Shown piece after piece: positions 26,252 through 37,842 of a stretch of DNA of 64,000 bases. The stretch comes from Piper betle. Its lineage: Eukaryota > Streptophyta > Magnoliopsida > Piperales > Piperaceae. The notes under the pieces were generated by a model. It had not been told where the DNA came from. It ran no database searches and worked only from the letters and a program-made list of their open reading frames with translations. Location of the stretch: positions 1-64,000 of the forward strand of contig JAURVB010012944.1 of assembly GCA_033002965.1 (NCBI GenBank), written 5' to 3'. Each line of letters starts with the position of its first letter. Within the stretch, counting starts at the first letter, position 1. Made by a program: the position numbers and the translations under genes.

Positions 26252-26954
26252 GTGATTATTTCTTACTTTGCAGAGTGATTTGTTACAGACACCCATATAA
26301 AAGGTATGAAATTATTTTTTTCTTTTAAGAGGCCCAGGAAAGATAAAGCCTTTTCCCATCCCGGAGATAATAAGTTAAAATTTTCATCACCTCCAAAAGT
26401 TCCTACTTTCGTGCAAGTCAATAATAAAATTGTTTAAGTTTTTACTTACATTGCCCTAAATCAATCGAGCTAGACCTACACATATTCAAGCCCATGATTT
26501 TAGAGTAGTCGTCAAATTTCTATTAAGGGCATGATTTTAAAACTTTTTATATTCCCAGTCACTCTTCTTGTGTCACTCTACTTCCCGGGAGGTTGCATCT
26601 TCACCCTAAATTTCCTTGCCTCTCTCATCAAATATTTAATCAGTTTCAAAAATCTTGGAGTATCTTATGTTTGTCGTACGCTATATTACCGTGGAAAAAA
26701 ATATATCCCATAAAATAATCTTAAAAATTATTATAGAAAAATAATTTTAAAGTATATATACTCCATAATAATATAAGCCATAGACAATAGTCCTATGTAT
26801 ATACATATATTTGGCATATTATCCCATGGTTTTTAAAATCATATTGTGGACTTTATTTTTCTCACAGTAGTATAACTCATGTTAATCTTAAATATGTTGT
26901 ACCAATTTTATAGTGGGCAAAAGTTTTTTTTTTGTATCTATCTATTGTGTAAGC
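26252..26954. other. Intergenic DNA, nothing recognised
   Basis: AT-rich sequence between the solo LTR cluster and a minisatellite. No exon, RNA gene or transposon ends seen. Confidence 0.5.
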
Positions 26955-27193
26955 CAATTCCTTCCAATCCTCCTCAATCAATGAAATTTCATATGTTTTA
27001 TTATAGTAGCTACCTTCCAATCCTCCTCAATCAATAAAATTTCTTATGTTTTATTATAGTAGTTGAGGGGAAGGCTTATTATAGTAGCTAAGGGATTTTA
27101 TTATAGTAGCTAAGGGGAAGGCTTATTATAGTAGCTAAGGGGTTTTATTATAGTAGCTAAGGGGAAGGCTTATTATAGTAGCTAAGGGGAAGG
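26955..27193 (+). repeat. Minisatellite, units around ttattatagtagctaagggg
   Basis: Two ~58-bp units starting ccttccaatcctcctcaat (about 26959 and 27013) run into about six shorter units built from ttattatagtagctaagggg with or without aaggc. Unit lengths alternate, which suggests stepwise slippage. Non-coding. Confidence 0.85.
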
Positions 27194-28742
27194 CACATGT
27201 TAAGTTTTTCGGGCCTCCAAAATGGACTTAGAATAGGTGTCATAGGCCTCTTAGCGTTAATACCATTGTTAGACCTTATGGGTCCTCAACCCCCGAAAGG
27301 GACTTACATAAAAATTAGTTTAGAGAATAAGATTTATCTATTAACCTATATACAAGTTACAAATATTTTCTATAGAATAAACCTAACAACAAACTCTAAA
27401 ATAAAGTTTTTTCATTAATATATATATAAGTCACTAACACCTTTTATGACCGATATAGAATAAACCCAACAACACATTATCATTTTCAATCTCAAAAGAG
27501 AAAAAATTTGCATTGTCTTGCTACTACTCCCCATCTTCCAATCTGCCTGTAATTTATATTCTGACAATTCCCGCGTGCTGCTTGCTCCCCTTAGTGACAG
27601 GCGCCAACCGGGAATACATCTCATGGACAACGGGGTGGGTGATCCTCTTTGAGTCGCTAAGGTGGGGCAGTTCCCATTTTGTTCACATTGTACTCTCACA
27701 CGTTCGCTTGCCATGTGATACACTGTACTGTTTTAACAGAGCACCCGTGATTCACGTACTAAAGGTGGATCCTGGCAGAAGAGATATGCACAAAGTTGAC
27801 CATCTATAATATACATCAGAGAGCATATAAATTAAGGATTAATACATGCATGCTCGGTTGTTTTATCAATTTATCATTCAATCTCTTGCATGTATTCCAT
27901 GGCCTTTGTCTAATGTCTAATTCCATGCTGGGCACTAGTTGCATCTTTTTTGTTTTATTTAAATTTTTAGAATGTGTATCATACACTAACGATGGAGACA
28001 CATGAGAATTGCGACATGCACGCTGCTATTAATATATTATTATATATTAGATAAGATGTCACATCATATACTATTTATAGGAGACAAATTTTAATTATAT
28101 ATATAAATATTTGTTAAATGATAAGATAAGATATGATAATTTAATATTTTAGATATAAATTGTAGTTAATTTTAAAGATATATTTTATTTAAATAAAATA
28201 ATAAATTATAATTATTTAATTTTTATTAAAATAATTAGACAGACTTTTATTAATAAAAATTAGAAGTTGAAGTTAATCAGATTCGAATCAATGACCTTCT
28301 CCTGTAAATGACATTTTTATTATTTTTTTAAAGAAATTGAGATTAACAATATTTAATGTTGCGAGATATTACAAGAGATATTTTACTATCATTTATGATA
28401 TTTTTATTATTAAAGTAATTTAGGTTAGAAACATTCAAACCCATGATCGTATGTCAAAAATAATTTTATTGTATTTTTTAAATCTTTTTTTGTATTTTAA
28501 TTGATTGATTCTCGTACTTAATCATATGTCAATATCGAATTTTATTTTAATTAATAAGCGCAGTTAGCATAGAAGATAAACGGGTATGACTATTTGCCAC
28601 TTGAGTAAATAAAGGCTGAAGTTGTGGTCCCCAACCTGTGAATCACACTCTTTTATTCTTCATTTTTTTAATTGTCTTTATTATTTTTTTCCATATTTCG
28701 GCATCTGAGAGTAGGCGAGCGAAAGTCACTCCCGGACTGATA
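27194..28742. other. Intergenic DNA, no gene recognised
   Basis: The 27200-27830 part is less AT-rich and stays open in several frames, but no translation resembles a known family. The remainder is AT-rich. No transposon ends identified. Confidence 0.45.
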
Positions 28743-30170
28743 TTCACGATGTATGATTGGGATATCAACGGCATATATAACGTGAGAAATCTATTAAAAA
28801 AACCATTTTTTTGAAAAAAAAATGTTTTAAAATAAGTTGTGCTTGGGCATGTGTTTTTTCTGTTTTAAATATGTTGTTAATTTTTATTTAAATGATAAGT
28901 ATTTAGTATTTTATATTGATTGTTATAATGGTTTGGTTGACTTGATAGAGAATTTGCATTTGATTATTATTATAAAATGTTAAATACATTCTTATAAATT
29001 AGAACTAATCATTTAATGATTTAAATTGATTATTAAATTGGCATGATTGATTGGATTATTATTTATTATTGAAATAGTAGCATGAAATATTGAACACTTA
29101 TTTTTAATAATATTTTAATATATTTATTATATATAGGTTTTAATTAGTAAAATAAGGGCATACTCCCTATTAGGATTTATGGAGTATATTCATTATAAAA
29201 AATGTGATTATTATGTAAAAGAATACATGTTAGGGTATCAACATGCCAAGACATGATTTAATATTATATTTACCTTGAAGGTTATCGTTATCGCCAATAT
29301 CAGACCGGATACATGAGCCCACCCAAATCTTAATTACCTTATTGATGCTATCAATCTCATAAATAATAATTAAGCTTAAAATTTTGATGAATTGTCACAT
29401 ATTTGATTAATGTGTAATTATGTGTGTAATATTATTGAAATAATTTTATTTATATATGCCAAATGTTTATAATTCTATTTTACCTATATCGATTAATTTT
29501 CAAACATTTTCATTATTTCTCTATCGAAATGTCTCCAAAAGGAAGGTCCAACACAATAGTGACATTCAAGATGGAAAACTTCAATTTGAAGTAGGGATAT
29601 AAACAAGCCAAACTTATTCGCAAGTATTTTATCTTCGGCTCGATTTGGCTTGAACTCATGCTCGTTAATTTTGTGTTCAAAAAATTATTCGGCTCGAAAT
29701 GGATAGCTCGTTGAACAACGAAGAGAGTTTGAGCTAAAGAGTGTTCGGCTCAGCTTGGCTCAAAACTTGAGTTCGATGTATTCAAACTCAAAAAATACTC
29801 GGCTCGTCAATACTATTGAGGTCACATTAAACTTATATAGTGTTGGAAAATTTTTTGATTTTATATAAGTCGAACACGAATCAAACACAAACATTCGTTT
29901 GGCTCGAGCTCGGCTCTAAAAGTAGTGAGCCAAACATGAGTCAAGCCTAAACACTATAAATTTTGAACGAATTTGGCTCGACCTATAATACATCAAAGGC
30001 TCGTCAAATACTCAAACAAGCTCAAACATATTTGTCATAAATTATGTCGAATTCAAAAACATCTTTACTTGGCTCGGCCCATTTACACCCCTAATTTGAA
30101 TTCAACGGTGGCAAGTGAGTCGAGTCGAGTACATTTGACTCAGCTTTGCTTGTCAATTAAGTGAACCAAG
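28743..30170 (+). repeat. Dispersed repeat R, copy 1 (interrupted by a hAT-like element)
   Basis: From the word ttcacgatgtatgattggga this ~0.85-kb AT-rich sequence aligns in order with 35752-36601. The match resumes after the hAT-like insertion at 29592-30093 as far as cttgtcaattaa. No coding capacity, and no clear terminal repeats of its own, so it may be an unclassified transposon or part of a segmental duplication. Confidence 0.75.
29592..30093. mobile_element. hAT-like non-autonomous element (502 bp)
   Basis: Begins TAGGGATATAAACAAGCC and ends, read in reverse, TAGGGGTGTAAATGGGCC, so it has an imperfect terminal inverted repeat of about 18 bp. It is flanked by 8-bp sequences ATTTGAAG (29584-29591) and ATTTGAAT (30094-30101), 7 of 8 identical. 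TAGGGGTG-type ends, 8-bp duplications and an interior made of ggctcg/gctcga words are a recurrent class of plant hAT-related elements. No transposase. The sister repeat at 35752 lacks this insertion. Confidence 0.75.
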
Positions 30171-31412
30171 TAAGGCTTAAAGTTGAATTAAAACTAAGTC
30201 ACGCGGAGCCCTAAAACTTGGCTCGGCTTGAGCTCCCAATTGGAGTTGGGAGAGCTAAACGAGTCTTTAAATAGTTCAATAAATAAATATATAATTTTTA
30301 TTTATTTTTATCTTCGTATAATTTTTTATTTTAAAAAATCTAGCTGGCACGAGACCAGCTGAAGCTCAGCTCGAGATGACCAAGCCATTGTGCTTGGCTT
30401 GGCTCGTCTGCCATAGCTCTTTCAAGTTTGAATTTTTTTCAATGCTTGAGATTTGTTTGAGCCATTCGTCAGGAGCCGTCAGTCGTGACCAATTCTAGGT
30501 CAGATACGCAAGTAGAGGTAATTGCGCTGCGCTCACCCAGTCATCAAATATGGCCGTGATTGATCTAGCATCCGACTTCCCTAAACTATGGGAAATCATA
30601 TAATCATAATCTTATATATGTTGTTTAAGATCAGAACTCAAATTGTTTTTCGTGTAGGTAGTGTAAATGATATAAAAATTGTAAAATAATCAACTTTATT
30701 AAATAAAAGTAGTTATATTTAATAAATTTTATATAAAAAATAATATTAAATTAATTATTTTGTATATAAATTAAATATAATTATATCTAAATTATACCAC
30801 AAAACAATAGTGATTATCTTATATGACCTACTTATGTGTTCTCTAACGAGCACAAAAAATTTTCCTTTTCAAAATTTTTTAATAGATAAAAAAGGAAAAT
30901 ATTCTCTTCATTAAGAGCACATGGGTGGGATACTTAAAGGTAATAATAATTAATCTGAATATAAAAAACATTGTAAAAGTATAAAATTTTTTTAAAAAAT
31001 TAATACATATGTACTAATTTTAGTAGGGTTGACCATTTAAAATTTTTACATCATTTATATTTCTTTTATCCCGACTATTTTTCTTAAAAAATGATGGTCC
31101 TCATTAAATCATATAAGTCTAAATTCAGATTTGGGCCCTATTAATGGTTGGAGCAATCTGTCAGGATAAAAGTCCTTTAATTTCCTTTCATTAGTATCAA
31201 ACAAAAATTTACACACAACTTAAAAAGTACGCAATAATTGCAACTTTTTTTCGTAACAAAATATTTCTCCATGTTTAGGAGAAATAACTTATTAATTAAC
31301 TTACACGGAGATGACATTATATGAAGACATTTTTGGACAATTAGCGACCCTGGCCCTGGTTTAGGTCTACTTGTGCCTAACAACTAGCAGGCAAGCCACG
31401 CATTGTTCCATC
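30171..31412. other. AT-rich intergenic DNA upstream of the terpene synthase
   Basis: Left part (to about 30480) still contains gctcgg-rich words like the hAT element but without recognisable ends. The rest is AT-rich with no exon. It contains the distal promoter of the terpene synthase by position only. Confidence 0.45.
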
Positions 31413-31419
31413 TATAAAA
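31413..31419 (+). promoter_or_regulatory. TATA box of the terpene synthase gene
   Basis: TATAAAA lies 56 bp upstream of the ATG at 31475, leaving room for a short leader. The position relative to the ATG fits a core promoter; no other TATA-like word is as well placed. Confidence 0.6.
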
Positions 31420-31474
31420 TAGAAGTGGAGAGATGGGAGGATAATCGATATTCACAAGTTATCTGGTAGACAAC

Positions 31475-34058
31475 ATGGCTGCTTCTGTCCTTAGCTTGAT
31501 CCGCCCATTCCACCTTGCAGTTCCAGCTCTGCCCTCTTCTGTACAATTACAATGCAAAGGAAGGACATCCAATAATTCATGCGTAGCTAAGTGCAGTAAT
31601 ACTCAGAAGAAGAATGTGGCAATCGACAAACTAGAGACGGGGCCTCCACGAAGATCAGCCGATTATAAGCCGGCAATCTGTGACAATGATTTTCTTCAAT
31701 CGCTACGGAGTGGATACGGGGTAGAATTCGAAAACCACTTGTGATCACTTGCGTATTTTTTTAATTTAACAGGGTCCAGATAGTGTATCATGGTAAGTAT
31801 GACTCAATTCGTTTTGCAGGAAGAAAGATACATAAAGCAGGCCGAGAAGATGAAGGATTATGCAAGAAGTTTATTGTTGCAAGAGGAGGGAGACGCAATT
31901 CGCAGCCTTGAGCTCATCGACACTCTTCAACGCTTGGGGTTGGGCTATCTCTTTGAGGAGGAGATCAAGGACGTTCTGGAGAAGATAATTATCAACCAAA
32001 GAAAGGAAGATGATTTAGATTACACTGCTCTCAGATTTAGGATATTGCGACAGCATGGTTATATGATTCCTCAAGGTACTCGTGAAGACAAGCATGAGTC
32101 ACCGGTTTGAGAAAGATATATATAATAAAGTTTAACTATATAATAGTTTTCTCCTTTGAAGTTTAATTTACTGCCTTTAACTTCAACCAATAATATTGTT
32201 TAATTAGTCACCTTCCCAATTGTGATTTTTTTTCATCAACACAATGGCATGATCCAGTACTTTCCAAATGTAATAATATTATGTTAGTTTGATTCATAAG
32301 CAGATGATTTTACTCCTTACTTGGATAAGAACGGTGCTTTTATGGAAGCTTTAAAGGACGATACGAGGGCAGTTTTGAGTCTCTATGATGCCTCCTATCT
32401 TGCCATGGAAGGGGAGACACTGTTGGACGACGCCAGATCTTTCGCAGCACGGCACCTAAGTCAGTATCTGATCAGAGAAAACCCAAATTCTCAGCTTCAT
32501 AGACTTGTGAAGCGTGGGCTAGAGCTTCCTTACTATTGGAGAAATCCGAAACTAGATGCAAGATGGTCCATCGATGAATATGAAAGAAACAAGAAGAATC
32601 CTAAGCTTCTTGAATTGGCCAAGATTAGTGTATAACACAAATCAAGCAGGGTACGCATGCAGCATCAAAGCCATGTCCAGGTACTTCTTCTTCTTATCAA
32701 CTTGTCAATAACACTATTCAAAAAATAAAAGCAAATTACCAGATGATCAATATCGCATATACACGAGAATACACAAGGCGTGAAATAAGAACATTATTAT
32801 TAATTTATTTCATAATTACTTTGCCATTTGTAGGTGGTGGAAGGATCAAGGACTTGCAGAGAAGTTGGCTTTTAGTAGAGATCGATTACCGGAATGTTTT
32901 CTGTGGAGTCTGGGATATGTTTCGGAACCCCAATATGCGCAAGCGACCGAAGGGTTGACACAAGTTATTCAAATCCTTACAACACTTGACGACATATATG
33001 ATATTTATGGAACATTAGAAGAGCTTGAATTATTCACTGATGCAATTGAGAGGTGCGAATCATTAAATCATTTTTTCCAAACCTGGCATTTAGATATGCA
33101 TCTGTATATTAATTGATCAAATTCATATTTTGAATCAAGCAATTATAAGTACATTCACTTTGCAGATGGGATCTCCATGTACTTGAAGAGCTTCCAGAAT
33201 ACATGAAGCTATATTACTTTGCTCTTTTCAACTGTGTTAATGAAGTCGGTTACATAACTCTCAAGCAAAGCGGGTGCAACATCATACCAACCCTAAGAAA
33301 ATTAGTAATACTGCTTCCCCATTTATTCAATTTTTTTCACTTCTAAAAATTTATATAATTAGATAACATTTTTTTCTGATCCTCTTTAACTTGATTTATT
33401 TAGTGGGCTGATATATGCAAAGCATATTTGGCGGAGGCTAAATGGTTTTATGAAGGGCATATTCCCCGTTTCGATGAATACATAAACAATGCGTGGGTTA
33501 CCATCTCTATCCCAGTCATATCAGCAAACGCCATCTTTCTGATGAAGGAGACGATAACCGAGGACAGACTTTCCCTTATACACAACTATGACGAGCTTAT
33601 ACAGACAACATCACTTGCTATTCGTCTTCTAGATGACCTGGTCACCTCAAATGTATATTTTCCAATTATGAACGCTTATATTTGTCTGTGAAGCTAAAAT
33701 AAGTAATAACTTAAAATTTTGAATTAGTCACGAGAAAAAATTAAGTGGCCGTTGCTACTGCGTGCAGGCTGAACGTGAAAGAGGAGACGCGCCAAAGGCA
33801 GTCCAATGCTACGCGCATGAGAAAGGGGTATCAGAAGAAGTTGCCATTGAGCATGTAAAAAACCTAGTCAATGAGTCGTGGAAGAAGCTAAATAAGCACT
33901 TGATTCTTGGTTCCCCTTTTTCAAGAAATTATGTGAGAACTACAATGGATTTTCTGAAAACGGCTCATTGGTTCTACTCGCATGGAGATGGATTTGGATC
34001 CCAAAGGGAGAGGACATTCGATATGTTTAAGTCAATAGTAGTTGACCCCCTCTTCTAG
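31475..34058 (+). CDS. TPS-b type (mono)terpene synthase, seven exons, one frameshift, RRx8W changed to RRx8C
   Basis: Class I terpene synthase that would ionise geranyl diphosphate in plastids. Exons: 31475-31720, 31820-32075, 32304-32680, 32834-33052, 33166-33304, 33404-33652, 33768-34058. All introns are GT-AG and phases agree with the conserved TPS-b pattern. About 58 residues of Ser/Ala-rich leader precede RR, suggesting a transit peptide. [11 protein letters not shown] is RRx8W with Cys in place of Trp. The metal-binding DDIYD lies in exon 4, RDR precedes it (SRDRL), and the NSE/DTE-type motif DDLVTSNAE spans the exon 6/7 junction. The protein ends DPLF. Exon 3 has one base too many near 32624-32632: frame 1 reads LELAKISV then stop at 32633, and the next frame resumes with YNTNQA...IKAMSRWW. 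Corrected length is about 592 aa, normal for the family. The product cannot be predicted. Confidence 0.88.
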
Positions 34059-34264
34059 TTTGGGTGCGGGGTGGGGGTCCATTGTAATTTCCTATTATTG
34101 CATTCTTATGATCACATTTCCTATCTTCAAACTACTGAATTCACTCATAAACGAGTAATTTATAACGAGTAAATAAGTAAGGTATTTCTAGTACCGGTGC
34201 AGCTTATGATTGGCCGAGTTGATAAGATCGCAAAGCATTTTGTGTTTGCTGGCCGGCTGAAGAG

Positions 34265-35731
34265 AGCCAGCTAAAGAGAGCGCCTTGACTGTCAGTGGAG
34301 AGATATTGCACGGATCAAACCTGCATGAATAAGATGCAAAACAAAAGTTTATGATACAATGGTCCTACATATCCTCAAATTGCAAAAAGAAAAGAAAAAA
34401 CAAAAAAGAAGAGAAACAGATAAATTAAAATGTAAAGTGAACAAATAAACAGGATGCAGAAAAATCAATAGCAGCTCATTATGTAACTCTTTAAACCTCT
34501 CCATATAGAAAGCAGTGCATGATGACTTCCAAGGCTTACACAATACTTTACTACCCCCTTAGCTTCAATAAAAGGCCTAAACAAGTAAAAACATGGCTTA
34601 TTTGACAAATGACCGGTTGATTAGAGAAGATACTTCTTGTCGCTGAGCAATGACTCCACTCCAATTTGCTCGTCTTCTTCTTCTTTTTCTTCTTCTTCCT
34701 CTTCTTTATCTTCTTCCGTGACTGAATTTCTCATCTTGAATTTCTCCCTTATTCAGCTTATTTCAGCTGAAAGATTCTCCTCATCCTAGAACAGCCGAAA
34801 GCAGCCGCCTTTGTGGGCGCTCTCCTCCAGTAATCACCAGCGCCCGCCGTCGATGTTCCGGCTCCGTCAGGGGTCCATCGTCATCGTTCTAGAGATCCTC
34901 CGCCCCCGGCTTCATGAACCGGTCGGCCAGCACCTTGACGTGCTCCTGCGGAGTCATGGCGGCGCCGAACTGCTCCGCCTGAGGGGCCAGCGGCCCGTCG
35001 TTGACGCCGAGCATCTTGGCTCGAATCTGGGAGCGGATGCGGGCCTAGTAGAGCTGTCGCTAGTGGTCGAGCAGCTTCCGCTCCTTCTCCCAGGCCTTCT
35101 TCTCGTGGAGCCGCTTCCACTGCCACTTGTTGAGCCCGCCAGGAAATGTCCAGCGCCGCGGCCCATCGATCGGGAGAGGGAAAGGGCGCAAGGTGGACGG
35201 TGGCGGAGGAGGAGGCGGAGCACGTCGGAGGTGGCCGTCGACGGAGCCATGGCCGGCGGTTGGGGAAGGAGTTCACGGTAGGGGTTTTGGGGGTTTGAGT
35301 TTGATGACGTTCATTGGCCGTTTATATAAACGGGTCGCCCGTTTACCCGTTATATTAGCTTCGTTTTATTTTTGTCTTCTATAATCAACAGTGTTACAAG
35401 ATTATTGAAACAATTGCTCCCTGGCATCGTCTCCCCTAAACAAATCCTTGGGTTCATTAGAGGGTAGGTATTCTTGATCTCAGCTTTAAAGGGTATATTT
35501 GGACTCTGCTTGTAATCTTTCGCTCTCTGCATCTCTACGTTTTTTTCTCTCTTGTGAAGGTGGAAACTTGTTTAAACTGGGGTGATTTCTTTCTGATAGT
35601 CAGCAAGTGATAGCATTAATTTTGTGCAGACGTGATTTTTTCATTTATATGTAAACTGGGGCACTTGTTCTATGGTTTTGTTTTGATTTGCCACTTGTAA
35701 ATGTCTGATGTTGGCAATGTGCCCTGCCTTG
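34265..35731 (-). pseudogene. Truncated duplicate of the helicase 5' end and helicase/PMM intergenic region
   Basis: Aligns collinearly with 8684-10563: end of helicase exon 2 (NISPLTVKALSLAG), intron 1, both ends of exon 1, the start codon region and most of the divergent promoter. About 415 bp matching 9193-9608 are missing. In the exon-1 copy two codons have become stops (35060-35062, Glu to stop, and 35045-35047, Gln to stop, within DHERQLYQ). It stops 168 bp short of PMM exon 1. It cannot encode helicase, but it carries a copy of the promoter region 200 bp downstream of the terpene synthase. Confidence 0.88.
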
Positions 35732-35751
35732 AGATTAGCAATATTCAAACT

Positions 35752-36665
35752 TCACGATGTATGATTGGGATACCAACTACATATATAACGTAAAAAATCT
35801 ATTAAAAAAACTATTTTTTTTGTAAAAAAATAGTTTTAAATAAATTGTGTTTGAGTATGTTTTTTTCTGTTTTAAATATGTTGTTATATATATATATATA
35901 TACTTTTTAATGCTAAGTATTTAGTATTTTATATTAATTGTTAAAATGGTTTGATTTGATTGAGAATTTGTATTTAATTATTATTACAAACTGTTAAATA
36001 TATTCTTATAAATTAGAACTAATCATTTAATGATTTAAATTGATTCTTAAATTGGCATGATTGAATGGGCTATTATTTATTATTGGAATAGTAGTATGAA
36101 ATGTTGAACACTTAATTTTTATAAAATTAATAATTTAATAATATTTTAATATATTTATTATATATAGGTTTTAGATTAGTAAAACATGACATACTCCTTA
36201 TTAGGATTTTGGAGTATAATCGTCATAAAAAATGTGATTATTATTTGAAAGAATACATATAATGCTATCAACATTCCAAGACATAACTTAATGTTATACT
36301 TACCTTGGAAGGTTTTCGTCATTGGCAATACGAGATTAGATACATGAGCCCACCTATATTGATGCTATCAATTTCATAAATAATAATTAAACTTAAAAAT
36401 TTGATGAATTGTTATATATTTGACTAATGTGTGATGATGGATATAGTATTATTGAAATAGATTTATTTATATATATTAAATGTTTATAATTTTATTTTAT
36501 TTATATCAATTAATTTTCAAACATTTCTGTTATTTTTTAAATATTTTTTCAAAATATTTGATTAAATACTGGCATTCAAGACTGCAAACTTCAGTTTAAA
36601 GTTAGCAGTGGCAGCCGAATCAGGTCGTGCACACAGCTCGACTTGTCAATTAAATGAAACGAGCT
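35752..36665 (+). repeat. Dispersed repeat R, copy 2, with empty hAT target site
   Basis: Aligns with 28743-29591 and then directly with the sequence after 30101. At 36594-36601 the single sequence gtttaaag stands where copy 1 has ATTTGAA(G/T) on both sides of a 502-bp element. It starts 20 bp after the end of the helicase duplicate. Confidence 0.75.
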
Positions 36666-36987
36666 AGGCCAGTGTTTGTTGGCCTGCCTATCCTGGCCAT
36701 TTAGACGAACTTAGTTTGTTTATACTATCTTCATACCCAGAGGGAATTAAGCGTTCAAAACAATTATTATTTAAAATAAATTTGCAAGCCTTCGCGTGGT
36801 AATTTGTTTATTATATAAGATTTTTTAATTCTCTACAAAAAAATAATTATGCCATCTAATTTTTTTATTACATGTTAAGGGTGTCCACACACATGTAAAT
36901 ATATATAAATATATAAAATAAGAAAAGGTGGGAGGGAGCCGCAGACGTAATACTGTGCTGAATCGATATCCAACAACTAGCCTTGGC

Positions 36988-37180
36988 TGCCAGGTGCGCG
37001 ATTTGCGTGTCACGTGTGAGACAACAAGCATGTATTGTCCTTCTCTCTGGCGGTAGACAAAATACGCGATTTACCTCCTCCATGACCACGTGCAGAATTT
37101 GTCGGTCACGTGTGACAGCACAAGCAAGTATTCCCCTATCGTCGGCAGAGAGAACGCGCGATTTGCTTCCTCATGATGAA
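36988..37180 (+). promoter_or_regulatory. Imperfect tandem pair of ~100-bp units containing ACGTG/CACGTG words
   Basis: Units share cgcgattt, gtcacgtgtgaga/ca, caagca.gtatt and ctc.t.atga in the same order. CACGTG (G-box core) occurs in gtcacgtgtgag, gaccacgtgc and gtcacgtgtgac within 110 bp. G-boxes bind bZIP/bHLH factors in plant promoters. No gene was found directly next to it, so a regulatory role is only a suggestion. Confidence 0.4.
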
Positions 37181-37809
37181 TAAAATTTATTTTCAAAAAA
37201 TAACAAAATAAAATTAAAACAATTTTAAGTAATAATATCACTCGTATTTCAGGGGCGAATGAACGGAACTTATTAACCGACATTTGATTTGATAATAGAG
37301 TAACGATTAGTAAATACACGTTATCCGATTGTTATGTTATAATTTTAATTATAAAGATTGTTAATACTTCATTAAGTCTTAAAATTAATAATTATTAATA
37401 AAATTATCAAATATCTTATTTTTATTTTTAAAATATTTTTTTCACTTAATATAACCTTATTGAACATGTAATACTTTTATATCGTTTTAATATTTTTTAC
37501 GAGTATGCACTTTTAATAGTTAAATGATTACCCATGCACTTTTAATAGTTAAATGATTACCCATTTAATAAATAATCAAATTTGATTTTTCTTTAATCTG
37601 ATTTAATTTTTTCTTAATAATAAATAATTAAATTTGATTCATAAATTTAATTTAAATAATAGGTTTGGTTCGACTCACAGGCATCCTTACCAAGAGACCC
37701 CAAACTCTTCGTCGCCAAGCCTCTAATGCAGCTAGAGTAAAATCTCATTTAGTGTCTTTTTGTTTTAATCTTTGTGCTTGGTGCTTTTAAGCACTAGTGC
37801 TGTTTACAA

Positions 37810-37842
<33 letters not shown>

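Noticed and set aside
34811..35384. Plus-strand frames over the helicase duplicate
   Set aside because: Shadow of the duplicated exon-1 fragment; same composition effect as at 9666.
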